Made by a program: the position numbers and the translations under genes. Under the pieces are notes generated by a model. The model was not told the origin of the DNA. It did no database searches and saw nothing but the letters and a program-made list of their open reading frames with translations. Below are positions 18,291 to 28,066 of a stretch of 40,153 nucleotides of DNA, piece by piece. How positions within the stretch are numbered: the stretch's first letter is position 1; each line of letters starts with the position of its first letter. Location: positions 1-40,153 of the forward strand of contig JAPLWI010000009.1 of the NCBI GenBank assembly GCA_026396675.1, in the 5' to 3' direction. The stretch is from Candidatus Kaiserbacteria bacterium (GTDB lineage: Bacteria; Patescibacteriota; Minisyncoccia; Phycocordibacterales; Phycocordibacteraceae).

Positions 18291-19316
18291 CTATTGCCTC
18301 CGTATGAGACACTTTATAAAGATTTTTACGCTGTCGAAATATCTTTCTGTACCTCCGAGTTTGAAGAGTAGGGAAGTGTGATATTTCCTCCACACGGAGA
18401 ATCCTCCTTTGGTGTTAGAACCGCACACGGTCCGCCAGCGAGTATAGATTATTTTAGAAAGTGAAGCGGACGAATACATTTGTGTTTGCGCATTAGCATC
18501 TATGATTTTGGTAAGCCACGACTCTTCTTTTCCGATAAAATCAGTAATATTTTGTTTCTTTGGGGCGAAAGAATTATGAATATACATATCTTCTTCACTC
18601 GGATTTAACCCTAGTTTTTCAAGTTGTTGTTGTCTCACGAGAGATGCGCCATCTTTTTGTACCTGTGCATAGACATGACTCACATTCTCTGTATGGATAC
18701 GATACCGCAACAACATCTTGGGAAGATTTGCTAGCTTGCTATATTGGGATATTTCTACCCATAAAGCATAATCATTCGAAATTAAGATATTAGTGTTGTA
18801 GTGTAAATTATTTTCAACTAGTACCGATTTTCTAATCATTACTGATGGGTGAGCAAGAGAAGTATTGAACAATAAGCTCGCTTTTATATCTTCCGGATTA
18901 GTAAGATATTTATGTGTATATCCTGAATTATCTCTGATAGTTTGAATCCATGTTCCGCACGCCCCGATATTCCTGTGTGCCTCCATAAATTGCACCTGCT
19001 CCTCGAGTCTCGTGGGCAAACTTATATCGTCGCAATCCATTCTCGCGATATATGTGGTGTTGGTATTGTCGAGACCCTTGTTAAGCGTTGCAGAGATGCC
19101 AAGGTTCTTCTCGTTTCGCAGAAGTATGATTCTAGTGTCGCTATATGTTCGTATGATATCCACACTGTTGTCCGTTGAGCCGTCATCGATGATAAGGAAT
19201 ATAAAACCAGAGAAGGTCTGACATAATATGCTTTCGATTGCTTCTTTAAGATATTTCTCGCCGTTATAGACAGGCATGATAACTGATACGAGCGGTTTTT
19301 TTAGAAATGTATTCAT
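18291..19316 (-). CDS. Glycosyltransferase family 2
   Basis: PLVSVIMPVYNGEKYLKEAIESILCQTFSGFIFLIIDDGSTDNS, YIARMDCDDISLPTRLEEQVQFM. Confidence 0.92.
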   Translation of the reverse strand: MNTFLKKPLVSVIMPVYNGEKYLKEAIESILCQTFSGFIFLIIDDGSTDNSVDIIRTYSDTRIILLRNEKNLGISATLNKGLDNTNTTYIARMDCDDISLPTRLEEQVQFMEAHRNIGACGTWIQTIRDNSGYTHKYLTNPEDIKASLLFNTSLAHPSVMIRKSVLVENNLHYNTNILISNDYALWVEISQYSKLANLPKMLLRYRIHTENVSHVYAQVQKDGASLVRQQQLEKLGLNPSEEDMYIHNSFAPKKQNITDFIGKEESWLTKIIDANAQTQMYSSASLSKIIYTRWRTVCGSNTKGGFSVWRKYHTSLLFKLGGTERYFDSVKIFIKCLIRRQ

Positions 19317-20380
19317 TTTTTGGGATGAGGGATTGGGAAATGACGGTTTGCAAGAACTTGCGTAGCATGGTTAAAAAAGGTTTTCTTCAAGGATCGCGTT
19401 TGTAATGCGTGTATGATACGGCGCAGAACATTTGGTTGTAGTTGCACTTCTGGTTCTATTGTGACGAAGGTTTTATTTTCAGTGCCGACTTCTTTTGATG
19501 TGTCGTGTATGATCTGGTGCAGGGCGGGGAAGAACTGGTAGTCATTGAGTATCAATTGTTTTGCGGCTACCAATGCCTCTTGAGAAGTTGTGTAGCAATC
19601 TTGGCGCAACACGCGTTCGATGATTACTATCGCTTCAGCGGGTTTACGGATATCTATTGTAGTGAGCGTTTGCTCGGGGAAGTACGCGTGTATGTTTGGG
19701 CAGCCGAAGTAGATTGGATACGCCCCAGCGAGGAACGCATCGGATAGTTTCTCAGTCCAATAATCCTTCTCAACACTGTTCTCTATAACGATGTGGTAGC
19801 GATATGGCGCAATGCCGTCCCATTTGTCATTGATGTGATTGACGCCTGCCCCGAAGATATCGAGTCGCTCTTTGAAATGCTCTTTGAGTGCAGCAACGAA
19901 TGCCACTCGTTCGCAGTGTCCTTTTGTAGAGGCATTAGCAGAAGCGATGATAGATATGAGCTTCGTTTTGTTTGGCTTTGTTACCTTGAGTTCATCATAA
20001 GTCTTGGTGTACGCATCAGTATGTGTTCTCAGTTTATGGTAGGGCATGCCGAGGTGCCATATCTGCGGCCATCGATGCACAATCTTAGACGCCTTAATCT
20101 GTCTCTGCGTAGTGACGATGGTGTGGAATTGACGGAGAAAGTCCGGGTTGTAGGTTTTTATGTGTGAGGATTCGGCAGTAACGAGTATCGTGCGCTTGGA
20201 ATCACAGAGGATTGTCTGCTTCTCCTTCAGACCCTCATATACGACCCACCAGTCGCAATCATTTATATCATCATCAAAATAGAATTGGCAGTTGCCCCAT
20301 ACGCCCAATTGTCCGGAAGTCTGTCTAATAGGAGACCGTCCTGGCGAATTGGTCGAGATTTTAACTTTAATTTTTTCCAT
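19313..20380 (-). CDS. GT10-like (fucosyltransferase-fold) glycosyltransferase
   Basis: YRYHIVIENSVEKDYWTEKLSDAFLAGAYPIYFGCPN matches the GT10 C-terminal signature. Confidence 0.8.
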   Translation of the reverse strand: MEKIKVKISTNSPGRSPIRQTSGQLGVWGNCQFYFDDDINDCDWWVVYEGLKEKQTILCDSKRTILVTAESSHIKTYNPDFLRQFHTIVTTQRQIKASKIVHRWPQIWHLGMPYHKLRTHTDAYTKTYDELKVTKPNKTKLISIIASANASTKGHCERVAFVAALKEHFKERLDIFGAGVNHINDKWDGIAPYRYHIVIENSVEKDYWTEKLSDAFLAGAYPIYFGCPNIHAYFPEQTLTTIDIRKPAEAIVIIERVLRQDCYTTSQEALVAAKQLILNDYQFFPALHQIIHDTSKEVGTENKTFVTIEPEVQLQPNVLRRIIHALQTRSLKKTFFNHATQVLANRHFPIPHPKK

Positions 20381-21098
20381 AACCGATTACTCTCTTTACG
20401 AAGAGTCTTAAGTGACGATATTCATGTCCAAACATTTGTCTGAGCGGTTCGCTGTAATCTTTGGACCTCACATGAGCATTACCAACGCGGGGAGTAATCC
20501 TGATAATATCGTTTTCTACTGCAAAACTAAAATCATCCGTTATTTTAAGTATGAAAGAAAATAATTCACCTATTGTCGGGTAGTCATTTTCTCCAATAAA
20601 ACATCTCGCATCATCTATTAATATGACATGATTTTTTATCTTGTGGTTTAATATTAATTGCAATTCCTTCACTATTGGAGTATTAAGATCTCCTTTTGCA
20701 GTAATTCCGCCCGAATAATGGCCGTCAAGCCAAAACAATATCGTCTCATTGATTGGTGCGAGAACACTATGTAATACATGCGCACTGTCTCCATTCAGGA
20801 TTGTAATGTGAGAATACATTTTGAATTTATTCGTTGCTTTTTCAAATAATTCTTTACCAAGTTCTATCGATATGAGTTTTTTGAATGTATTTTTTAGAGC
20901 ATCTATAGTCTCGCCCATATATGTGCCAGTTTCAATAAAGATATCAGTCGAAAATTTCTTTGCGTATGCCTCAATTGTTGCCCTTTTAACCTCATAAGGA
21001 GGAGGGACAACCGGTTTTCCGACGATGATTCTGTATATTTTCCTGTCGAGATTGTTCAGAAGGCGCATAAGTTTATATAAATATAGCACTGATTCCAC
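20367..21098 (-). CDS. Class I methyltransferase-like protein
   Basis: TDIFIETGTYMGETIDAL, ISIELGKELFEKA, LFWLDGHYSGG, HVILIDDARCF. Confidence 0.6.
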   Translation of the reverse strand: MESVLYLYKLMRLLNNLDRKIYRIIVGKPVVPPPYEVKRATIEAYAKKFSTDIFIETGTYMGETIDALKNTFKKLISIELGKELFEKATNKFKMYSHITILNGDSAHVLHSVLAPINETILFWLDGHYSGGITAKGDLNTPIVKELQLILNHKIKNHVILIDDARCFIGENDYPTIGELFSFILKITDDFSFAVENDIIRITPRVGNAHVRSKDYSEPLRQMFGHEYRHLRLFVKRVIGYGKN

Positions 21099-21146
21099 CC
21101 CGTTTAATCCATGTTTTTACTCTTATAGATAGAGTATAATCCTTAT

Positions 21147-22355
21147 ATGGATAATCAAAAAGTACATGAAAATCATTCAGTAAAAATCGCATATGTTGTC
21201 CTAGGCCTCAAGATCTCTGGGGGCATTGCTGTAATTTTACAACATACAAATCGCTTAATGCAGCTGGGTTATGATGTTACTTTACTAAATTTTGGTACCA
21301 CAGTAGAAAAAATAGATTGGTTTTATAATGAAACTCCAATAGTGAACGTGAATAATACTGAAGATTTAGGTTTTTTTGATATTGTAATCGCAACGGATTA
21401 TCGTTCTGTAAAATTTGCAAAAAAGATTCGCTCTTCCAGAAAAATATATTTCGTGCAATCCGATGAAAGAAGATTCAAGGTGGATAATATAGACGCTGTT
21501 ACCGAATGCGAAATGAGTTATAAGGAGGACTTTGAATTTATGACGATGGCAAAATGGATTCAGCGATGGCTCAAAGAGGAGTTCGATAAAGACGCTTATT
21601 ATGTCCTGAACGGATTGGATACAGGGGTTTTTTATAAAACAGATCCAATAGTAGAAAAGATTAAAAAGCCCAGAATCATCATAGAAGGATCAATAAACAT
21701 TCCATTCAAGGGCGTGGAGGATTCATACGAGGCCGTGTGCGATCTTGATTGTGAAATATGGTTTGTGAGCAATGATGGTGTGCCAAAAAAAGAATGGAGG
21801 TACGACAGGTTTTTTGAAAAAGTACCAATAACGGAAATGAAAAAAATATACTCTTCCTGTGATATTTTATTGAAAATGAGCAAAGTTGAAAGTTTCTGTT
21901 ATCCTCCGCTTGAAATGATGGCGTGCGGGGGAATTCCAGTGATCAGAGAAGTTACGGGCATAGAAGAATATGCGATAAATGAAAATAATTGCTTGATCGT
22001 TTCGGATATTGAAAACGCAAAACTGGCAGTGGAACGATTAATTAAAGATAAGGAATTGAGAGATAAACTTATTAAAAATGGGCAGGAAACCGCCAAACGA
22101 TGGAGTTGGGACAGATCGATTGATCTCCTGGAAAAAGTCATTAAAAAAGAGCCGATTGAAATTTTTTACACTGAAACTTTTCCTGAAAAATATGAATATA
22201 ACAAAGTTATAAAGAGTATTCTTTTTAATTTAATAGAATATGAACGCACATCTGAATTTAATAGATTATTCAGGAAGTCTATTCTCATCTTAAAAAGAGA
22301 CGGTCTTATTGTCTTTTTTAAAAAGGTCTTTGGTCGCCTTAAAAGAATATGGTGA
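21147..22355 (+). CDS. Glycosyltransferase (GT4-like)
   Basis: VVLGLKISGGIAVILQHTNRL, LKMSKVESFCYPPLEMMACGGIPVIREVTGIEEY. Confidence 0.85.
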   Translation: MDNQKVHENHSVKIAYVVLGLKISGGIAVILQHTNRLMQLGYDVTLLNFGTTVEKIDWFYNETPIVNVNNTEDLGFFDIVIATDYRSVKFAKKIRSSRKIYFVQSDERRFKVDNIDAVTECEMSYKEDFEFMTMAKWIQRWLKEEFDKDAYYVLNGLDTGVFYKTDPIVEKIKKPRIIIEGSINIPFKGVEDSYEAVCDLDCEIWFVSNDGVPKKEWRYDRFFEKVPITEMKKIYSSCDILLKMSKVESFCYPPLEMMACGGIPVIREVTGIEEYAINENNCLIVSDIENAKLAVERLIKDKELRDKLIKNGQETAKRWSWDRSIDLLEKVIKKEPIEIFYTETFPEKYEYNKVIKSILFNLIEYERTSEFNRLFRKSILILKRDGLIVFFKKVFGRLKRIW

Positions 22356-22393
22356 CATTCACCATTCTAAACGGGTTATAGTATAACGACACT

Positions 22394-24169
22394 ATGAAAG
22401 ACACGATAAGTACGCTTCTTGGGACCTTTGGCAGGTATCGTTGGCACATCATCGCGCTGGTGGTTTTCGGCGTGGCGAGTTCTCTTTTAGAGGGAATCGG
22501 CATTAATGCTGTTATCCCGCTCATGTCATTTTTCATTGGTGGAGGCGTTGGCGGAGTCGCAACGGATTTTATCACCGGCACCATACAAGGTCTTTTTACT
22601 TTTCTGCACATATCGTTCAGCTTCCGATTTTTGCTCATCTTCATATTTTGTCTTTTCATTGCGCGCGCGATTTCTGTAATAGTGTTCGGGTATATCCGCG
22701 GGTGGATAAATGCAGATTTCCTCGGCAAGGAGAGCGAGGATGTAATGCGGCGAGTCCTTCTGGCCTCGTGGTCATTTTCGCTCAAACAGAAGATAGGGAC
22801 GGTGCACAACACGCTCGTGCGTGATGTGCAGCAAACTGGCAATCTGCTTGATGCAGTTGCGCAGACAGTGCAGTCGTTCAGCGGTTTCCTTATGTATCTC
22901 CTTGTGGCGATAAACATCTCACCGATTATGACCGTGTATACGATCGGGGGCGGTGCCGTGCTCTTCTTCCTTTTGCGGCCGTTTCTTCGCCGTGCGCAGC
23001 GTATTGGGAATCACGCCGCGGGAGTCGAGAAAAAGTTTTCTCAATTCCTGAGTGAACACATCATTGGTATGAAGTCAATAAAAGCTGCTGGAGTGGAGCG
23101 TGCCGCTATTGCGGAAGGCAACGATCATATACATCTCTTGCGTCGTCTTTCGATACGCCAATCGTTTATAAGTACCGTGAGTACGAGTTTCTTCCAGCCG
23201 TCCGCTATTGTAATTGTCGTGTTGCTGTTTTTGTTGACATATCATTCTCCTGGATTCAGCGTCATATCCTTCGCGGCTTCTCTCTATTTGATACAGAAGA
23301 TATTTACATATCTTGAGTCAGGGCAAGGGGCTATGCAATCTATAAATGGTTTATTGCCATATGCGAAGAATATCGCTACATTCAAACGGAATCTGAGTTT
23401 GCACAGAGAATCAGCAGATGGTGATAAATCTTTCATTCTTAATGAAGAACTCACTTTCAAAAAGGTCTCATTTTCTTATGACGAAGTGAAGCAAGTATTG
23501 AATGGCGTCGATTTTAAGATTCGGTCGGGAGAAACAGTTGGGCTCATCGGTCCTTCGGGGGCAGGAAAGACCTCGGTAGCTGATATTCTATTGCGACTCT
23601 TTAAACCGAACGAAGGGGAACTGCTACTCGACGGTGTGCCGAGTGAGGAAATTGCGCTTGAAGAATGGCGCAAGCATGTTGGTTATGTATCTCAGGATGT
23701 TTTTCTTCTCAATAGCACCATCGAAGACAATATACGATTTTATAATAAAGATCTGACCGCCGAGGATATTGAGAATGCGACGAAACAGGCGAACATCTAT
23801 GATTTCATCACTGAACTCCCTGAAGGGTTCAAGACGATGACCGGAGACCGAGGGGTCATGCTCTCGGGCGGACAGCGTCAACGCATCGCACTCGCTCGCG
23901 CACTTGCGAGCAGACCGAAACTCCTCATACTAGACGAAGCGACAAGCGCACTCGACTCCGCTTCCGAGAAACTCATACAAGAATCCATTCGGACCCTGCA
24001 CGGCTCGGTAACAGTACTTATCATTGCACACCGACTGAGCACCATTGAGTATGCTGACCGTCTCCTAGTGCTTGATCATGGGAAGATTATCGAAAACGGT
24101 ACTCCGCAAGAATTTCTTGCACAACCGAACTCTTATTTTTCGAAGCATCACGGAGACAATCACGGCTAA
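22394..24169 (+). CDS. ABC transporter, fused TM/ATPase (MsbA/PglK-like flippase)
   Basis: N-terminal TM helices; Walker A GLIGPSGAGKTS; signature MLSGGQRQRIALARAL; Walker B LLILDEATSALD. Confidence 0.93.
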   Translation: MKDTISTLLGTFGRYRWHIIALVVFGVASSLLEGIGINAVIPLMSFFIGGGVGGVATDFITGTIQGLFTFLHISFSFRFLLIFIFCLFIARAISVIVFGYIRGWINADFLGKESEDVMRRVLLASWSFSLKQKIGTVHNTLVRDVQQTGNLLDAVAQTVQSFSGFLMYLLVAINISPIMTVYTIGGGAVLFFLLRPFLRRAQRIGNHAAGVEKKFSQFLSEHIIGMKSIKAAGVERAAIAEGNDHIHLLRRLSIRQSFISTVSTSFFQPSAIVIVVLLFLLTYHSPGFSVISFAASLYLIQKIFTYLESGQGAMQSINGLLPYAKNIATFKRNLSLHRESADGDKSFILNEELTFKKVSFSYDEVKQVLNGVDFKIRSGETVGLIGPSGAGKTSVADILLRLFKPNEGELLLDGVPSEEIALEEWRKHVGYVSQDVFLLNSTIEDNIRFYNKDLTAEDIENATKQANIYDFITELPEGFKTMTGDRGVMLSGGQRQRIALARALASRPKLLILDEATSALDSASEKLIQESIRTLHGSVTVLIIAHRLSTIEYADRLLVLDHGKIIENGTPQEFLAQPNSYFSKHHGDNHG

Positions 24170-24172
24170 TTC

Positions 24173-24565
24173 CTACAAGAAAGAGCCACAATTAAAAACA
24201 AACCTCCGATAAACAAAATAACTATAGAAAGCGATAAGACCGCTGGCGATAAGTTGTGCTAGGAGGTACCAGAGACCGAGAATCTCGACCCCGGTATATA
24301 CGAGGAGGGTATTGAGTGCGAGGTTGCCAAGCGTAATGGCGAGATATTGTGCAAGTTGGATATGCGTGCGCGAGGTCCCCTTATTATTGAATGTCCAGAG
24401 TTTCTGAAGAGTAAAGCTCACCAAGAATCCGAAGATGAACGCAAACGCTGAAGCGACAATATACTGCGCTCCAATAAAATGTACGAACACGAAAAGAAGG
24501 CCAACGCTCGTAAAAGCAGCCGTTCCGCCGGATATGACATATCTTATTATTTTCGGCAAATGCAT
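24173..24565 (-). CDS. GtrA family membrane protein
   Basis: IRYVISGGTAAFTSVGLLFVFVHF, KLWTFNNKG, FYSYFVYRRFVF. Confidence 0.85.
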   Translation of the reverse strand: MHLPKIIRYVISGGTAAFTSVGLLFVFVHFIGAQYIVASAFAFIFGFLVSFTLQKLWTFNNKGTSRTHIQLAQYLAITLGNLALNTLLVYTGVEILGLWYLLAQLIASGLIAFYSYFVYRRFVFNCGSFL

Positions 24566-24603
24566 TAGTTAATAGTACCGTATATGTTATAATCGTCCCA
24601 ATT

Positions 24604-26769
24604 ATGCAAACAAACAACGGAACAAAACAGATCGCAAGGTGGGTGGCGCTCGGCGCATTATTCCTTATAACGCTCACCCCGACTCTTATCGCTAACAGTT
24701 ATTTTTTCCCATTCATCACCGGCAAAGCATTTTTCTTTCGGATTCTCGTAGAGATTGCAGTGTGCGCGTGGGGCATGCTCGCGTTTCTTGATAAAGAATA
24801 TCGGCCGCGATTTTCTTGGATTGGTGCCACGGTAGTCGCGTTCGTCGTATGGATGTTTATCGCCGACCTTTTCGCGCCTAATGTGATGAAGGCCTTGTGG
24901 AGCAATTTCGAACGAATGGAGGGCTGGATGCTGCTTATCCACTTGCTCGGATTCTTCGCCGTCGCGAGTGCGGTTCTGCGAGTGGAAAAGAAGTGGCGTG
25001 TGTGGTTCTTCACATCTCTAGGCGTTTCTCTTGTTGTTTCAGGTTACGCATTGCTTCAGCTTGGTGGCGCGCTCGCGATCCATCAAGGTTCAACGCGCAT
25101 TGATGCGACGCTCGGCAATTCTGCCTATCTTGCAATTTATTTTCTTTTCAATGTGTTCATCGCGTTGTGGCTCGCGTTTAGTGAAAAGCGTCAATGGTTA
25201 AAATGGTCACTCGTCGCACTTGCTGTTGTTGAATCGATTCTTATTTTCTTTACTGAAACACGCGGGACGATAGTAGGTTTTATCGGAGCCATAGCTCTTG
25301 CGGCAGGATTGGCTGCGTGTACATCCGGCAAAAAAGTCAGGGGAATTGCATTTACTTCTCTGGCAATTCTGTTTGTCCTCATCGGGAGTTTCTACGCCGC
25401 ACGCAATTCTTCTGTGGTGCAAGGGAATCATATCCTTCAGCGTATTGCTTCAATATCGCTTTCTGATGGTCAGACGCGTTTTACCATCTGGCATATGGCG
25501 TTTCAAGGAACTCTGGAACGGCCGCTTACCGGTTGGGGACAAGAGGGTTTCAATTATGTGTTCAATAAATATTATGATCCGTCGCTCTATCAACAGGAGC
25601 CATGGTTCGACCGCGCTCACAACGCGTTTATCGATTGGCTCACCGCAGGAGGAATACCAGCATTTCTGTTCTATCTCTCGCTCTTTGGCATCGCGATTGT
25701 GATGGTCTGGAAAAACTCCGAACTCTCACGGCCGGGAAGAATCTTATTTACTGCGGCTCTGGTTGGCTATGCATGTCACAATCTCTTCGTCTTCGACAAT
25801 TTGTATTCTTATATCTATTTCTTCGCGATACTTGCGTTCATTGATTCGCAAATTGCGCGGCCTTTCGAGCCGCTTGAGCGCGCGAATGAAATTTCGTCTT
25901 CTGATGGCAATTCGTACGCGTTACTAGTTGCCGCCGCCGCGTTTGTTCTCGTATGGTTTGTAAACATTCCTGGAATGCAGGCGGCGAATGGTCTAATCAC
26001 CGCGCTGTCGTCATCATCTGGTGACTTGTCAGCGAACATCACCGCTTTTCAAAATCTCACTGCACACCCAGCTTTTGCTGCACAAGAGATTCGCGAACAG
26101 ACTGTTTCTTTCGCATCCAGTGTTGTGCAAAGTAAATCAACGACGAATGTTGAAAAACAGCAGGCGGTCTCGCTTGCTATAACCGAAATGCAAGAGCAAG
26201 TTGCCGCATACCCGCTTGATGCACGCGGGCACTTAGAACTTTCGTATGCGTATCGCGCCGCTGGAGATGCTGAGAATACATTAAAAGAAATAAAAGCGGC
26301 AATTGCTCTCTCGCCGAAGAAGGAGGAATTTTGGATTGAGGCCGGTGCGCTTGAATGGGATCTTGGCGATGTTAAGGCGGCACAAACAGATTTCAATACC
26401 GCGTATGCTCTTGGAGCGAAATTCCAGGACCTTGCTCTATATTCTGCAGCTGGCGATATTGTTGCTGGAGATCAATCAGCTGCCGACAAACTTCTAACCG
26501 ATACTTTTGGTACGATAAATGTAGATAATAGTATTCTTATTGTTGCTTACTATCGTGCGAAGAATTGGCCGCGACTTATTAGTATTCTGAAATCGCGTAC
26601 AGAGAAACCGGAAGCAAGTGTTGAGAATTGGTTTGCTCTCGCTGCGGCCTATTATGAATCTGGTGATAATTCGAGAGCTATCAATACGATTCACACGGCG
26701 GTTGCGTTGTATCCGGGCACGGCTTCTTCTGGTGCCGCCGCCATTAAGCAGATACAACAAGGGAAATGA
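24604..26769 (+). CDS. O-antigen ligase/polymerase (WaaL/Wzy-like) with C-terminal TPR region
   Basis: Multiple TM; RFTIWHMAFQGTLERPLTGWGQEGFNYVFNKYYDP and AHNAFIDWLTAGGIPAFLFY; TPR-like C-terminus. Confidence 0.87.
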   Translation: MQTNNGTKQIARWVALGALFLITLTPTLIANSYFFPFITGKAFFFRILVEIAVCAWGMLAFLDKEYRPRFSWIGATVVAFVVWMFIADLFAPNVMKALWSNFERMEGWMLLIHLLGFFAVASAVLRVEKKWRVWFFTSLGVSLVVSGYALLQLGGALAIHQGSTRIDATLGNSAYLAIYFLFNVFIALWLAFSEKRQWLKWSLVALAVVESILIFFTETRGTIVGFIGAIALAAGLAACTSGKKVRGIAFTSLAILFVLIGSFYAARNSSVVQGNHILQRIASISLSDGQTRFTIWHMAFQGTLERPLTGWGQEGFNYVFNKYYDPSLYQQEPWFDRAHNAFIDWLTAGGIPAFLFYLSLFGIAIVMVWKNSELSRPGRILFTAALVGYACHNLFVFDNLYSYIYFFAILAFIDSQIARPFEPLERANEISSSDGNSYALLVAAAAFVLVWFVNIPGMQAANGLITALSSSSGDLSANITAFQNLTAHPAFAAQEIREQTVSFASSVVQSKSTTNVEKQQAVSLAITEMQEQVAAYPLDARGHLELSYAYRAAGDAENTLKEIKAAIALSPKKEEFWIEAGALEWDLGDVKAAQTDFNTAYALGAKFQDLALYSAAGDIVAGDQSAADKLLTDTFGTINVDNSILIVAYYRAKNWPRLISILKSRTEKPEASVENWFALAAAYYESGDNSRAINTIHTAVALYPGTASSGAAAIKQIQQGK

Positions 26770-27779
26770 AAGAACGCGTCTCACTCGCACCCTTCACAAC
26801 TTTCGGCGTTGGAGGAGAGGCACGTATTTTCATAGAAGCGCGCACCGAAGAAGAAATACAAGAAGCGATTACTTACGCGCGTGAATGCAATCTACAATTG
26901 TATCCGCTCGGTGCCGGAAGCAATTTGCTTGTACCGGATGCGGGTGTGGATGGAGTGGTGTTAAAAATAATGCTTGATGATATTGCATTTGAAAATGATG
27001 GCGATGACACACTGATCATCGCTGACGCCGGAGCGCGATGGGAGAAAATTGTTGATACCGCGAGCGAGCATGAACTTTTTGGTATTGAAAATTTGGCAGG
27101 AATTCCTGGTACGATTGGTGGTGCCTCGGTGCAAAATATCGGCGCGTATGGTGCGGAACTCGCAAATACATTTGAATATGCAGATTGCATTAACAAAACG
27201 ACTGGTGCACACAAACGCATTACGCGTACCGAAGCCGCATTTGCGTACCGCACAAGTTTTTTCAAAACGCATCGCGAATTTATTATTACACGTGTTACAC
27301 TTCGCCTATCAAAACATGCGACACCGAATATCACCTATCCCGATCTCGCTCGCGTATACGAAGCCGGCACTCCACTTCGGACGCCGTCCGAAATTATCAT
27401 CGCAGTACGCGCCATTCGCGCCAAAAAATTCCCGCTCTCAATTGAAGAAGGTACTGCCGGTTCATTCTTTAAAAATCCCGTTATTTCACGCGAGCTCGCT
27501 GACTCGCTCGCGCTTCGGTTTCCAGATCTCCCGCTCTTTCCGCAAGAAGATGGCTCAGTAAAAATATCGCTCGCGTGGCTTCTTGATTACGCACTCTCGC
27601 TCAAAGGATTTTCAATAAACAAAGTGCGATTGTATGAGAAACAACCGTTAATTATTGTCGCTCGTACTGGAGCGACCGCAACAGAAGTCAGTGCGTTTGC
27701 TGATGAAATTGCGAAACGTGTGTTCGCTGCAACAGGAATTGTTATTGAACGTGAAGTGGAAACATTCGGTGCCAAATAA
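26766..27779 (+). CDS. murB: UDP-N-acetylenolpyruvoylglucosamine reductase MurB
   Basis: FTTFGVGGEARIF, LGAGSNLLVPDAGVDGVVL, GIPGTIGGASVQNIGAYG, GTAGSFFKNPV. Confidence 0.95.
   Translation: MKERVSLAPFTTFGVGGEARIFIEARTEEEIQEAITYARECNLQLYPLGAGSNLLVPDAGVDGVVLKIMLDDIAFENDGDDTLIIADAGARWEKIVDTASEHELFGIENLAGIPGTIGGASVQNIGAYGAELANTFEYADCINKTTGAHKRITRTEAAFAYRTSFFKTHREFIITRVTLRLSKHATPNITYPDLARVYEAGTPLRTPSEIIIAVRAIRAKKFPLSIEEGTAGSFFKNPVISRELADSLALRFPDLPLFPQEDGSVKISLAWLLDYALSLKGFSINKVRLYEKQPLIIVARTGATATEVSAFADEIAKRVFAATGIVIEREVETFGAK
27376..27392. repeat. Inverted repeat inside murB
   Basis: TTCGGAC-GCC-GTCCGAA, 7 bp perfect. Confidence 0.85.
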
Positions 27780-27805
27780 TTTTACAAGAAATTTTTTTAG
27801 AAAAG

Positions 27806-27895
27806 TTATCCACACATATATTTTTTTCGTTACACAAAATTTTTTTACGAGCGATAATGATATATAGAAACGTTTGTGCATAATTTTGTGCATAA
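27806..27895. promoter_or_regulatory. Cluster of three consensus DnaA boxes
   Basis: TTATCCACA 27806-27814; TGTGCATAA (reverse of TTATGCACA) 27875-27883 and 27887-27895; AT-rich sequence between. Confidence 0.6.
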
Positions 27896-27936
27896 GCGGG
27901 TCGACATATCAACCCTCATTTTAATTCGCAACCACC

Positions 27937-27987
27937 ATGGCAAAAAAGAAAAAGGCAGCGAAGAAGACAAAGAAAGCTCGCATCTAG
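27937..27987 (+). CDS. Putative 16-aa Lys/Ala-rich peptide
   Basis: ATG..TAG encodes MAKKKKAAKKTKKARI; strong terminator hairpin downstream. No clear RBS. Confidence 0.35.
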   Translation: MAKKKKAAKKTKKARI

Positions 27988-27995
27988 TTTGCTCT

Positions 27996-28010
27996 CTGCC
28001 GGCAGGCAGG
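27996..28010. repeat. Palindrome with partial repeat
   Basis: CTGCCGGCAG followed by GCAGG. Confidence 0.7.
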
Positions 28011-28014
28011 AAAG

Positions 28015-28043
28015 AAAATCCCGCTCGTTGAGCGGGATTTTTC
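28015..28043 (+). terminator. Rho-independent terminator upstream of secA
   Basis: AAAATCCCGCTC-GTT-GAGCGGGATTTTT. Confidence 0.85.
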
Positions 28044-28066
28044 TAATTTTGCTATACTATCTGTCA

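Noticed and set aside
22339-22917. 192-aa minus-strand ORF
   Set aside because: Antisense to the ABC transporter TM domain; no recognisable motif.
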